Below, piece after piece: positions 36,911-46,113 of a DNA stretch of 64,000 bases (its first letter is position 1; each line of letters opens with the position of its first letter). The position numbers were made by a program, and so were the translations under genes. This DNA is from Lacinutrix sp. C3R15. GTDB lineage: Bacteria; Bacteroidota; Bacteroidia; Flavobacteriales; Flavobacteriaceae. The notes below the pieces were generated by a model, which did not search any database, was not told the origin of the DNA, and saw only the letters and a program-made list of their open reading frames with translations. The stretch lies in the NCBI RefSeq assembly GCF_018860825.1, contig NZ_JAHKPZ010000030.1:287695-351694 (forward strand). Direction: 5' to 3'.

Positions 36911-38835
36911 GACAAATATTACTTTTCATCTCTATAATCTTTGTTGGTATTCTTTTTAGTGCAAGACTTTTTTATCTGCAAGTATATCAAGACAACACCA
37001 ATAATTTATATGAAGATAACGCCATACGTAAGGTATATGATTACCCAAAACGTGGCTTTGTTTATGATAGAAACGGAAAACTTCTGGTATCAAACCAACC
37101 ATCTTATGATGTGATGGTAATTCCGCGTGAAGTAAAACCACTAGACACTTTAGAGTTTTGTTCGCTTTTAAAAATAGATAAAGAGCAATTTATTAAAACC
37201 TATGAAAAAGCGTATAGGTATTCACCTAGATTACCTTATGTTTTTCTTCCGCAATTATCTAAAGAAGACTATGCTGTACTTCAAGAAAAGATGCGAAAAT
37301 TTGAAGGGTTCTACATTCAAAAACGTTCGTTAAGAAATTATGAAACCACTATTGGTGCTAATGTACTTGGTGATATTGGTGAAGTTAACCAAAGAATCAT
37401 GAGCAAAAATCCCTATTATAAAATGGGAGATTTAATTGGTATGCAAGGTATTGAAGCTTCTTATGAAAAAACACTACGTGGCGTAAAAGGAATTAAGTTT
37501 ATACAAAAAGATAGATTTAACAGAAATATTGGTCCTTATAAAGATGGTAAATTTGATACTTTACCAGAGTCTGGAAAAGATATTAAAACAACCATTGATG
37601 CTACATTACAAGCTTATGGCGAAATTTTAATGACAAACAAACGTGGTGGTATTATAGCTATTGAACCTAGTTCTGGAGAAATTTTATCTATGGTAGCAGC
37701 ACCAACCTACAACCCTAATTTACTAGTAGGTAGAGAGCGTTCTAAAAACTTCACCAAACTATATAATGACTCTATAGCAAAACCATTATTTAATAGAAGT
37801 TTACAAGGTGTTTATGAGCCAGGATCTCCTTTTAAATTAATGAATGCCTTAGTAGCCTTACAAGAAGGTGTTATTTCAACCGATGAAAAAATAACTTGCT
37901 ACGCTGGTTATAAATACGGAAACAGATTTATGAAATGCCATTGCAGAGTTGGCACAAGAAACGATATGGTTCATGGTATTCAAGAATCGTGTAATGCCTA
38001 TTTTGCAACCGTTTACAGAAGAATTTTAGACAAGCCTGAAAACGCCTCCATAGGTATTAATGTATGGAGTAATCATGTAAAAAGTTTTGGATTGGGTAAC
38101 TTTTTAAATAACGATTTATACGTTGGCCAAAAAGGAAGAATTCCAGATAGAGACTATTACAAAGGTATTTATCCTAATACGTTTTACTCTACCTATACTA
38201 TTTCTAATGCCATTGGTCAAGGAGAAGTAGCAACAACACCTATTCAATTAGCAAATATGGTGGCAGCAATTGCTAATAGAGGGTATTATTTTACTCCGCA
38301 TATTATTAAAGAAATTAAAGATGAAACTATAGATTCAAACTTTACCACACCTAAATATACAACCATAGATAAACAACATTTTGAACCTGTAATTGAAGGT
38401 ATGCAACATGTGTACACTCATGGTACAGCAAAACATTTACAAATTCCAGGTATTGAAATTTGTGGAAAAACAGGTACTGTTGAAAATTTCGCAAAAATTG
38501 ATAGCACAAGAGTACAATTAACAGACCATTCTATATTTGTAGCTTTTGCACCAAAAAACAACCCTAAAATTGCTATTGCTGTATTTGTAGAAAATGGATA
38601 TTGGGGAGGACGCTTTGCTGGACGAATTGCTAGTTTAATGATTGAAAAATACATTAAAGGTGAAGTTACAAGAACAGACCTAGAAAACTGGATATTAAAT
38701 CATAGTTTAGAAGAGGAGTATGCCAAACCTTATTCTGGAGAACCTTTTGATATTAATGGAAAAACAAAACTTCAAGTTATTCCTACAGATGAAGCAAATA
38801 AATTAAAAGAACAAATAAAAAAATTAGACTCCTAA
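36907..38835 (+). CDS. mrdA: Penicillin-binding protein 2 (elongation transpeptidase)
   Basis: Class B PBP working with RodA, 642 aa. N-terminal TM anchor (1-22), pedestal domain with RGFVYDRNGKLL, then transpeptidase domain with active serine S307 in YEPGSPFKL (SxxK), the ESCNAYF (SxN) motif and CGKTGTVEN (KTG). The residue after the nucleophile is Pro where most homologues have Thr. Between mreD (4-base overlap) and rodA (3-base gap). Confidence 0.97.
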   Translation: MRQILLFISIIFVGILFSARLFYLQVYQDNTNNLYEDNAIRKVYDYPKRGFVYDRNGKLLVSNQPSYDVMVIPREVKPLDTLEFCSLLKIDKEQFIKTYEKAYRYSPRLPYVFLPQLSKEDYAVLQEKMRKFEGFYIQKRSLRNYETTIGANVLGDIGEVNQRIMSKNPYYKMGDLIGMQGIEASYEKTLRGVKGIKFIQKDRFNRNIGPYKDGKFDTLPESGKDIKTTIDATLQAYGEILMTNKRGGIIAIEPSSGEILSMVAAPTYNPNLLVGRERSKNFTKLYNDSIAKPLFNRSLQGVYEPGSPFKLMNALVALQEGVISTDEKITCYAGYKYGNRFMKCHCRVGTRNDMVHGIQESCNAYFATVYRRILDKPENASIGINVWSNHVKSFGLGNFLNNDLYVGQKGRIPDRDYYKGIYPNTFYSTYTISNAIGQGEVATTPIQLANMVAAIANRGYYFTPHIIKEIKDETIDSNFTTPKYTTIDKQHFEPVIEGMQHVYTHGTAKHLQIPGIEICGKTGTVENFAKIDSTRVQLTDHSIFVAFAPKNNPKIAIAVFVENGYWGGRFAGRIASLMIEKYIKGEVTRTDLENWILNHSLEEEYAKPYSGEPFDINGKTKLQVIPTDEANKLKEQIKKLDS

Positions 38836-38838
38836 TAT

Positions 38839-40116
38839 ATGTTTAGACAAACAGATAGACATTTTAAATTTGATTGGGTTACTATTATTTTATTTTTAAT
38901 CTTAGTTGTATTTGGCTGGATGAATATTTTATCGGCATCACATACAGGAACAACTATAAACTATTTAGACATTTCACAACCTTACGGAAAACAACTAATG
39001 TTTATAGGTTTAACCGTTTTACTTATCATATTTATTTTATCTATTGATGCTAAGTTTTATGAGCGGTTTTCAAGTTTAATCTTTATTTTTTCTATGCTAT
39101 CTTTAGCAGGACTTTTTCTCTTTGGTAAAAACGTAAATGGAGCAACTTCTTGGTATGGCATTGGTGGCATGACCTTACAACCTAGTGAGTTTGCAAAAGC
39201 TGCTACAGCATTAGCTGTTGCAAAATATATAAGTGACTTAAACACAGACATAAGAAACTTTAAAGACCAAATAAGAATTTTTATCATCATCATCATTCCT
39301 GCGCTATTAATATTATTACAAAATGATGCAGGAAGCACACTAGTTTACGGTTCTTTCTTTTTTGTTTTGTACCGAGAAGGACTTCCAAAAATATATTTAA
39401 TATTAGCTTTAGCTTTAGTTTCTATTTCTGTTTTAGCACTAAAATTTGGCCCAATACTTACTTCTGTTTTAGTAGTAATTTTTATTGTTGCCAACTATTT
39501 TATTAAGAAAAAGAAACCTGTAATTCTACAACCTATTCTTACAGCTATAGCTTGTATTGTAATAGCTTTTGGAATAAAATTTTTCTATCAAAACGTATTA
39601 CAAGCCCACCAACAAGACAGAATAAGCCTTTGGTTACGACTTGAAAAAGATCCGCAAAAAATTGCTCAAATGCGTAGAGATATTCTTTATAATTTATACG
39701 AATCTGAAAAAGCAATTAGCTCTGGTGGTTTTTCTGGTAAAGGTTTTTTAGAAGGCACAAGAACCACAGGTAAATTTGTGCCAGAACAACATACAGACTA
39801 TATATTTAGTACTGTTGGTGAAGAATGGGGCTTTTTAGGAAGCATCTTTGTCATTATTGTTTTTGTACTCTTGCTACTGCGTATTCTTCGATTGGCAGAA
39901 CTACAAAAATCACAGTTTAGTAGAGTATATGGCTATTCGGTAGCGTCTATATTATTCTTTCATTTCATGATTAATATTGGTATGGTTATGGGTTTAATAC
40001 CAACTATTGGTATACCTCTTCCCTTTTTTAGTTATGGTGGTTCTGGACTTTGGGGATTTACCATTTTGTTATTCATTTTTATTAAGTTAGACTCTAACAG
40101 AATCAATGAATGGTAA
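38839..40116 (+). CDS. rodA: Rod shape-determining protein RodA (SEDS glycosyltransferase)
   Basis: Peptidoglycan polymerase of the SEDS family, 425 aa, with about ten TM helices. Family motifs: ATSWYGIGGMTLQPSEFAK, LQNDAGSTLVY, PEQHTDYIFSTVGEEWGFLG and PLPFFSYGGSGLWG. A longer cytosolic/periplasmic loop (about 245-320) than E. coli RodA, as usual for the phylum. Last gene of the mre operon, followed by a strong terminator. Confidence 0.97.
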   Translation: MFRQTDRHFKFDWVTIILFLILVVFGWMNILSASHTGTTINYLDISQPYGKQLMFIGLTVLLIIFILSIDAKFYERFSSLIFIFSMLSLAGLFLFGKNVNGATSWYGIGGMTLQPSEFAKAATALAVAKYISDLNTDIRNFKDQIRIFIIIIIPALLILLQNDAGSTLVYGSFFFVLYREGLPKIYLILALALVSISVLALKFGPILTSVLVVIFIVANYFIKKKKPVILQPILTAIACIVIAFGIKFFYQNVLQAHQQDRISLWLRLEKDPQKIAQMRRDILYNLYESEKAISSGGFSGKGFLEGTRTTGKFVPEQHTDYIFSTVGEEWGFLGSIFVIIVFVLLLLRILRLAELQKSQFSRVYGYSVASILFFHFMINIGMVMGLIPTIGIPLPFFSYGGSGLWGFTILLFIFIKLDSNRINEW

Positions 40117-40130
40117 GTAGCGTAATTTAT

Positions 40131-40175
40131 AAAAAAAGCGTCTTGAAATAAAATCTTCAAGACGCTTTTTTTTTT
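40131..40175. terminator. Bidirectional terminator between rodA and gldC
   Basis: A 17-bp stem (A7 + GCGTCTTGAA with its complement) and an 8-base loop, T-rich on both exits. It serves the convergent rodA and gldC genes. Confidence 0.88.
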
Positions 40176-40185
40176 AAAAGAAAAT

Positions 40186-40521
40186 CTATTCTTTCTTTAA
40201 CTCTAATTTTTCTGCAAAATAATCGCAAAAATCTTTCATAGTAGCTGTCATTTTCTCATCTTGAGTTGCTCTATTAAAAGTATTAGACATTGCTACAAGT
40301 GTTTGATGAAAAAACACTTTCATCTCATCTATAGGCATATCTTTTGTCCAAAGATCAATACGTAGCATTTCTTGTGTATTACTATCCCAAACAGAAAGCA
40401 TCATTGCTTTTGCTTCTTGCTCACTAATACCTCCATCTTCTGCTGTCCACATTAATTTTTCAGGTACTCTATTTTCGTCTAACTCAACGTTTAATTCTAT
40501 TTTTGATGTAATTTTAGCCAT
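40186..40521 (-). CDS. gldC: Gliding motility protein GldC
   Basis: Cytosolic 111-aa protein without signal peptide or TM helix. Recognised by the conserved ELNVELDENRVPEKLMWTAED start and by the gldB-gldC pairing. Mutants in known gliders are only partly impaired. Its ATG overlaps the gldB stop (TAATG), giving coupling by reinitiation. Distant from gldKLMN, as in other genomes. Confidence 0.92.
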   Translation of the reverse strand: MAKITSKIELNVELDENRVPEKLMWTAEDGGISEQEAKAMMLSVWDSNTQEMLRIDLWTKDMPIDEMKVFFHQTLVAMSNTFNRATQDEKMTATMKDFCDYFAEKLELKKE

Positions 40522-41483
40522 TATAATTCTGGTTTAAATCTTGATTTATTAAATATTTCTTCGGCAGTATTTGTAAGCATTTCTTTTAAAGAAACATCAT
40601 TATTTTGCATATAGGCACGTACAATTTGCCATCCTATATATTGTCCTATTCTTCCTGGTGATTCTTTATCAATTTCTACTAAATTAAATTTTGAAAAAGG
40701 CGCTTCGGTTATAAACCTATTTACCAATTTAGTATCTGTACTAAACAACAATTCACGCTCTACAAAATAACTCCATATCTGTGCTTCATTAGCCTTTGAC
40801 CAGTTGAATTGCTCTTGTGTATAGCCAATTTTTTCTGCATCTGTTTTAAACGGAATCATGATGTCTTTAAAGTACAATTGCTTACCAAAGTAAATCATTT
40901 CATCTAAAAAGGTCTTATTTTGTTTCGGAAAAATATAATTTTCAGCATATTTTGAAGCAAAATCTACAACAATTTGATTTTCGGTAAAATTAGCAGCTAA
41001 ATATTTTTGAATACCATTGTAAAAAAAATGATCACTTCCTAAATACGTATCAATAGAAATAAGCGAAATAGTATCTGTAACAATTACTTTATTTCTATAA
41101 TCTACAAAAGATGTTGCGCTTACCAATCGTGGTATTTTAAATTCAGGAAAATAATATTTTACATGCTGAAAAAAGCTTTTCATCTCTGCCTCTACCAAAT
41201 CAAGGTTAGGATACACTTTTTCTACCTCTTTATTTAACTCTATTTGTAAGGTATCCTGCATTTTAGCTATCCAAAAAGAATCTGCATATTTTTTTGAAAA
41301 CATAAAAGGAAATGCATCTTTTAGTTTTTGCAATTCGGTTGGTTTTGCATGAGCAAATGCCAAATCAAAGCGCTCAATAGCAACAGACATTTCCATATTC
41401 GAAATTTCTTTTTCTAAACCAGCATCCTTTTTACAGGAAACGCATAAAAAAGCAACAAAAAGAAATAAAAATATATTCTTCAT
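40521..41483 (-). CDS. gldB: Gliding motility lipoprotein GldB
   Basis: 320-aa lipoprotein; signal peptide MKNIFLFLFVAFLCVSC with Cys17 as the lipidation site. The body matches GldB, a predicted zinc-protease-like (gluzincin-type) fold: YLGSDHFFYNGIQKYLAANF and a late GRIGQYIGWQIVRAYMQNN. Essential for gliding in Flavobacterium johnsoniae. Upstream of and overlapping gldC by one base; divergent from nadE. Confidence 0.93.
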   Translation of the reverse strand: MKNIFLFLFVAFLCVSCKKDAGLEKEISNMEMSVAIERFDLAFAHAKPTELQKLKDAFPFMFSKKYADSFWIAKMQDTLQIELNKEVEKVYPNLDLVEAEMKSFFQHVKYYFPEFKIPRLVSATSFVDYRNKVIVTDTISLISIDTYLGSDHFFYNGIQKYLAANFTENQIVVDFASKYAENYIFPKQNKTFLDEMIYFGKQLYFKDIMIPFKTDAEKIGYTQEQFNWSKANEAQIWSYFVERELLFSTDTKLVNRFITEAPFSKFNLVEIDKESPGRIGQYIGWQIVRAYMQNNDVSLKEMLTNTAEEIFNKSRFKPEL

Positions 41484-41563
41484 TAACTTATTTTTATTTA
41501 AAGTGATATTGAATTATTTTTGTTAGGCAAAGGTACTATTCTTTGTTTTAAAATCTTTATAAA

Positions 41564-42352
41564 ATGCAAACAGAAAAAGTAGTAGATCATATTGTAAAAT
41601 GGTTAAAAGATTATGCAACAAAAGCTAATATTAAAGGATTTGTAATAGGTATTTCTGGCGGAATTGATTCTGCAGTAACCTCTACCTTATGTGCAAAAAC
41701 TGGATTAGATTTGTTATGCTTAGAAATGCCCATTCATCAAGCCGAATCACAAGTATCCAGAGCTTTAAACCATATTGATTGGCTTAAAACCAATTTTGAT
41801 AAAGTAAGCATGACACAAGTGCAGCTAACTCCTGTTTTTGATAGTTTAGTAACTGCTTTACCTCCTGTAGAAAACGAAGAAGACCGTTTTATGTCTTTAG
41901 CCAATACTAGAGCACGTTTACGTATGACAACCTTATATTATTTTGCAGCCCTAAATGGCTACTTAGTGGCTGGTACAGGAAATAAAGTAGAAGATTTTGG
42001 TGTCGGTTTTTACACCAAATATGGTGACGGAGGTGTTGATTTAAGTCCGATTGCAGATTTATTAAAAACCGAAGTTTATGAAATAGCAAAGTATTTAGGA
42101 ATTCATCAAGAAATCATAGAAGCAGCTCCTACAGATGGGCTTTGGGGTGATGACAGAACAGACGAAGACCAAATTGGTGCAACCTACCCAGAACTAGAAT
42201 GGGCAATGCAAATGCATGATGAAGGTAAAACCGAAGATGATTTTACTGGCAGAGAAAAAGAAGTTTATAAAATATATAAAGGATATAATTCTGCTAACAA
42301 ACACAAGATGGTTGCAATTCCTATTTGTACGATACCAAAAGATTTAAAATGA
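41564..42352 (+). CDS. nadE: NAD synthetase, ammonia-dependent type
   Basis: Final step of NAD synthesis, amidating deamido-NAD. 262 aa, with the ATP pyrophosphatase P-loop SGGIDSA (31-37), VAGTGNKVEDFGVGFYTKYGD and LWGDDRTDEDQIGATYPELE. No glutaminase domain is fused, so it uses free ammonia. Adjacent to gldB (divergent), a common flavobacterial arrangement. Confidence 0.97.
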   Translation: MQTEKVVDHIVKWLKDYATKANIKGFVIGISGGIDSAVTSTLCAKTGLDLLCLEMPIHQAESQVSRALNHIDWLKTNFDKVSMTQVQLTPVFDSLVTALPPVENEEDRFMSLANTRARLRMTTLYYFAALNGYLVAGTGNKVEDFGVGFYTKYGDGGVDLSPIADLLKTEVYEIAKYLGIHQEIIEAAPTDGLWGDDRTDEDQIGATYPELEWAMQMHDEGKTEDDFTGREKEVYKIYKGYNSANKHKMVAIPICTIPKDLK

Positions 42353-42457
42353 TTTATTTTCTTTTTACGTAAGAATTCACTACTTTTACTTAACGACTAA
42401 TAGCAAAACGTCTGTTGTTTTCTTCAACAGTTATAACAAATTTAAAAAATTAAAGTT

Positions 42458-43084
42458 ATGATTAAACTGTTGGTAGTAGACCATCATCCTATAATTAGGA
42501 AGGGTCTAGATCTACTATTTATTACGTCGTCTAACATTCAAGTTGTTGGTTCACTAGATGATGGTGAAGCTATTTTTGAATTCTTAAACAAGAATAAAGT
42601 AGATATTATTATTTCTGAAATTGACTTACCTAAGCTTAATGGCATTACTGCTTTAAGAAGGCTTAACAAAGAACATCCTGATGTTAAAGTTATTATATTT
42701 AGCGCACAGCCTGAAGAGGTGTATGCTATGAATACGATAAAAGCAGGTGCTTCTGGGTATTTATGTAAAACGGCTAATATTATAACCATTAAAGAGGCTA
42801 TTTTAAAAGTATATGGTGGTGATATTTACTTAAGCAATAACCTTGCGCAACGCTTGGCTATTGGTAAACGCGTTAGCAGATCTGGTAATTTTTACAAAAA
42901 ACTTTCTACAAGAGAAATCGAAGTTTTAAAGCTCATCTCATCTGGTAGAAAAAACAAAGAAATTGCTATAGAGCTTAATATTAACGAAAAAACGGTTAGT
43001 ACTTACAAAGCGCGATTAATGAAAAAGCTTAACGTTACTAATATTGTAGACCTAATAAATAGAGCTAAGTTATTAGAGTTATAA
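42458..43084 (+). CDS. NarL/LuxR-type regulator with Glu in place of the phosphoacceptor Asp
   Basis: 208 aa: N-terminal receiver domain (about 1-120) and C-terminal LuxR-type helix-turn-helix (about 143-203; LSTREIEVLKLISSGRKNKEIA). In the receiver the acidic pocket keeps D8 but has H9, the usual phosphoacceptor reads E54 in IISEIDLPKLNG, and K104 is kept. Asp-to-Glu can mimic phosphorylation, so this may be constitutively active or controlled by level or ligand. No histidine kinase is adjacent. Its stop overlaps the convergent dnaG end by 6 bases. Confidence 0.9.
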   Translation: MIKLLVVDHHPIIRKGLDLLFITSSNIQVVGSLDDGEAIFEFLNKNKVDIIISEIDLPKLNGITALRRLNKEHPDVKVIIFSAQPEEVYAMNTIKAGASGYLCKTANIITIKEAILKVYGGDIYLSNNLAQRLAIGKRVSRSGNFYKKLSTREIEVLKLISSGRKNKEIAIELNINEKTVSTYKARLMKKLNVTNIVDLINRAKLLEL

Positions 43085-45037
43085 TACTCTATTTAATTTT
43101 CTAGATAGAAGCATCTTTAAACTAGAGTAATCTTTTACTTCTTCTAAAATGCTTCTGTTTACTTCCGATTTGTTAGCAAGTGTTTGTTGCATAAATTCAG
43201 TAACCTTTTTGTCTATTAAAAAGCAACGTAAACTTAAAATAGTTTCACTAACCAATTGTGAAATAGTTTGATTTTTCTCTTTTGGAAATATATTTTTACT
43301 ATGCCAATCTGATAAACTGTAACGTTCATCTTCCATTAAAATAGAAGAAATCTCATTAGCTACATCTTGACTTACGGTATTTACAAATTGCTTTAATGCA
43401 AAATCTGGATTTTGATTTAAAGTATCTATTATAGTGTAATACAAATTTTTAAACTGCTCATTGGTAAACTCCATTTCATCATCTTGCAGATCTAAATAAA
43501 TTTTTTCAAAAACTTTAGTTTCGTGTTTTACAGGCTCAAGAATTAATTCGTTTTTGTCATTTTCTTGTAAAACTAAATCTTCAAACAATTCGGTTTTGTT
43601 TCCGTAAAGCAAAAGTATTTCAATAATTTTTCTTTCCAATATATATTGTACATCAACCTTTTTTTCGGGTTGTTTATGCTTAATAACTTCAAATGCTTGC
43701 TGTGCTTGTGCCTGTTCTTTGTGTGTTTCTTGAACGTCTTTATTGGTTATTTGCGCCAAGGTAGTAAACAAAACTTGCTCACTAATATCCATGATTCTAG
43801 AACACTCTTGAATATAGATTTCCTTTTTAATTCTATCCGGAATTTTAGCAATACTATTTACAATATCACGTATAGTATCAGCCTTTTTTATAGGATCATT
43901 TTTAGATTCTTCATACAAAACCGAAGCTTTAAATTGAATAAAATCTTGTGCATGATTTTTTAAATAGTCACTTAATTCGTCTAAAGAATTTTGTTTCGCA
44001 AAACTATCTGGATCTTCCCCTTCTGGAAATGTACAAATTTTTACATTCATACCTTGTTCTAAAATTAAATCAATTCCGCGAAGCGAAGCACGTAAACCTG
44101 CTGCATCTCCATCAAAAAGAACCGTTATGTTTTTAGTAAGTCTATTAATTAATCGAATTTGGTCTGGTGTTAAAGCAGTACCAGAAGACGAAACTACATT
44201 ATGAATTCCTGTTTGATGAAACTGTATTACATCTGTATACCCTTCAACCAAATAACAATTATCTTCTTTTGCTATACTCTGTTTTGCCTGATAAATACCA
44301 TACAACACTTTACTTTTATGGTAAATATCACTTTCTGGTGAATTTAGGTACTTGGCTGCTTTTTTATCATTGGTTAAAATTCTTCCGCCAAAACCAAGTA
44401 CACGACCACTCATACTTTGTATAGGAAACATGACACGTCCTTTAAACCTATCAAAACGCTTATCTCCTTTAACAATAGTTAAGCCTGTCTTTTCTAGAAA
44501 TTCTAGCTTATAGGCTTTTTTTAAAGCTTCGTCTGTAAAGGCTTGCCACTCATCTAATGAATATCCTAAAGCAAACTTTTTTATGGTTTCATCAGTAAAG
44601 CCACGTTCTTTAAAATAGCTTAAACCAATAGCTTTACCTTTGTCTGTTTTAAGTAAAACATTCTGAAAATAGGTACTTGCAAATTCACTTACTAAATATA
44701 AACTTTCGCGTTCGTTAGCTTGTTCTTTTTGCTCATTGCTTTGCTCTGTTTCTTCTATTTCAATATTGTACTTTTTAGCCAAATATTTTATAGCTTCTGG
44801 ATAGGTAAAATGCTCATGTTCCATTAAAAAAGCAACGGCATTTCCTCCTTTTCCGGTACTAAAATCTTTCCAGATTTGTTTTACTGGAGACACCATAAAA
44901 CTTGGTGTGCGCTCTTCACTAAAAGGACTTAAGCCCTTAAAGCTACTTCCCGATTTTTTTAAATGTACAAAATCACCTATTACCTCTTCTACTCGTGAGG
45001 TTTCAAATACTTGGTCTATGGTGGATTTTGATATCAA
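43079..45037 (-). CDS. dnaG: DNA primase with a zinc-less CHC2 domain
   Basis: Primase, 652 aa. CHC2 domain (1-100), TOPRIM catalytic core with VEGYTDVIQFHQTG and VLFDGDAAGLRA, and a C-terminal helicase-binding region. The four zinc ligands of the CHC2 domain are absent: GLSPFSEERTPSFMVSP has Ser at 37 and 40, and IWKDFSTGKGG has Asp58 and Thr61 where Cys-His-Cys-Cys are expected. The surrounding residues (TPSF, GKGGNAVAFLM) are fully conserved, so the fold seems kept without metal. I recall the same feature in other Flavobacteriaceae DnaG. Confidence 0.95.
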   Translation of the reverse strand: MISKSTIDQVFETSRVEEVIGDFVHLKKSGSSFKGLSPFSEERTPSFMVSPVKQIWKDFSTGKGGNAVAFLMEHEHFTYPEAIKYLAKKYNIEIEETEQSNEQKEQANERESLYLVSEFASTYFQNVLLKTDKGKAIGLSYFKERGFTDETIKKFALGYSLDEWQAFTDEALKKAYKLEFLEKTGLTIVKGDKRFDRFKGRVMFPIQSMSGRVLGFGGRILTNDKKAAKYLNSPESDIYHKSKVLYGIYQAKQSIAKEDNCYLVEGYTDVIQFHQTGIHNVVSSSGTALTPDQIRLINRLTKNITVLFDGDAAGLRASLRGIDLILEQGMNVKICTFPEGEDPDSFAKQNSLDELSDYLKNHAQDFIQFKASVLYEESKNDPIKKADTIRDIVNSIAKIPDRIKKEIYIQECSRIMDISEQVLFTTLAQITNKDVQETHKEQAQAQQAFEVIKHKQPEKKVDVQYILERKIIEILLLYGNKTELFEDLVLQENDKNELILEPVKHETKVFEKIYLDLQDDEMEFTNEQFKNLYYTIIDTLNQNPDFALKQFVNTVSQDVANEISSILMEDERYSLSDWHSKNIFPKEKNQTISQLVSETILSLRCFLIDKKVTEFMQQTLANKSEVNRSILEEVKDYSSLKMLLSRKLNRVL

Positions 45038-45205
45038 TAGTTGAAGATTTTAGCTTGCGCTGAATTAGTTTGTAAATGTACTATAAAAGATAATGTTTTA
45101 AAAATTATTGTAAGTAGGATACATTGATTTTTAGAAAACTTTTAGCTTTAAACGGAAGCTATAAAGTATGCTAAAATTAACTACAAAATAAAATATTTCT
45201 CTAAT

Positions 45206-45253
45206 GTAACATAAGTAACATTTCAACCTAAAAACCAATCGTATTTTTACGAT
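45206..45253 (+). promoter_or_regulatory. arsR promoter region with direct repeat and palindromic operator
   Basis: Tandem GTAACAT-AA-GTAACAT (45206-45221) is followed by TTT (45221-45223), an 18-base spacer and TATTTTTA (45242-45249), a near match to TAnnTTTG. The perfect dyad ATCGTA-N4-TACGAT (45238-45253) overlaps that box and ends 7 bases before the arsR ATG, fitting autorepression. Confidence 0.5.
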
Positions 45254-45260
45254 AAGAAAT

Positions 45261-45566
45261 ATGAAAAGAAATTTAGAACATATTAAATACAAAGAAGACA
45301 CCAAAACTTTAGCCAAATTTGCTAAAGCATTAGGTCATCCTACTAGAATTGCCATTTTAAAACATCTTGAAAAACAATCTTGTTGTTTTACTGGTGATTT
45401 AGTAGATGTTTTTCCTTTGGCACAGTCTACTATTTCACAACATTTAAAAGAGCTAAAAAATGTAGGTTTAATTCAGGGTGAACTAAAACCTCCAAAAATA
45501 AAATACTGTATTAATCAAACAAACTGGAAGATTGCAAAATCCTTATTTCAGCAATTTTTTGATTGA
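45261..45566 (+). CDS. ArsR-family metal(loid)-responsive repressor
   Basis: 101-aa winged helix protein. The HTH has AQSTISQHLKELKNVGLIQG; a Cys-Cys pair at 41-42 (KQSCCFTGDL) lies in the helix preceding the recognition helix, the region that binds As(III) or similar in some ArsR proteins. Probably represses itself and the downstream thioredoxin/permease/arsF/arsG-like genes, releasing DNA on thiol binding. Candidate operators flank the gene on both sides. The inducer is inferred from context. Confidence 0.85.
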   Translation: MKRNLEHIKYKEDTKTLAKFAKALGHPTRIAILKHLEKQSCCFTGDLVDVFPLAQSTISQHLKELKNVGLIQGELKPPKIKYCINQTNWKIAKSLFQQFFD

Positions 45567-45582
45567 TATTTTTCTATTAACC

Positions 45583-45602
45583 TTATCGTTTATTTGCGAT
45601 AA
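45583..45602 (+). promoter_or_regulatory. Second candidate ArsR operator
   Basis: TTATCG-N8-CGATAA lies 15 bases upstream of the thioredoxin-like start. It shares the half-site CTTATCG with the complement of the dyad before arsR. Confidence 0.4.
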
Positions 45603-45617
45603 ACAAATTAAAATAAT

Positions 45618-45854
45618 ATGAGTAAAGTAATTAAAATATTAGGTACTGGTTGCCCTAAATGTAAGTCTATGACAAAGGTTGTTACTGATGTAGTTTTAGA
45701 AAATAATATTGATGCAACTGTTGAAAAAGTAGAAGATATTATGGAAATCATGAAATTTAATATCATGACTACACCTGCATTAGCAATAGACGATGTAATT
45801 ACCATAAAAGGGAGAGTTCCATCAAAAGAGGAAGTTTTAGATCTTTTACAATAG
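45618..45854 (+). CDS. Small thioredoxin-fold protein (redox-active disulfide type)
   Basis: 78 aa, cytosolic, with the active site GTGCPKCKSM near the N-terminus (C12 and C15) and cis-proline segment MTTPALAIDD. It matches the small MTH895-like thioredoxins found beside permease and arsR genes. It may hand electrons or a bound metalloid to the neighbouring transporters. In the arsR cluster, 51 bases after arsR. In the ArsEFG scheme it could fill the ArsE role; that is inference. Confidence 0.82.
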   Translation: MSKVIKILGTGCPKCKSMTKVVTDVVLENNIDATVEKVEDIMEIMKFNIMTTPALAIDDVITIKGRVPSKEEVLDLLQ

Positions 45855-46113
45855 AAGATTCTAGTTTAATATACCCAAGCCTCTGTCAAAACAATCAAAG
45901 TACAGAGATGCAAACAAAAACAATAATATAGATTTGGTTCTGCCATAAAAAAAGCAGAAAACAAGCCAAACTTTACTAAAATGTTCTTGTTGTATTAGAG
46001 GTTTACATACTATAACTTAAAAATTAGTCAAGAATAGATAATAGTATCTACTATTAAAATCTTTTTAAAAAAAGATAAAAAAACTCAATAACAACCTATT
46101 AAAATTTAAAAAA

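Noticed and set aside
45855-46113. Possible extra small gene in the gap between the thioredoxin and permease genes
   Set aside because: No start codon with a frame of reasonable length or protein-like composition was found; the gap appears to be leader or spacer.
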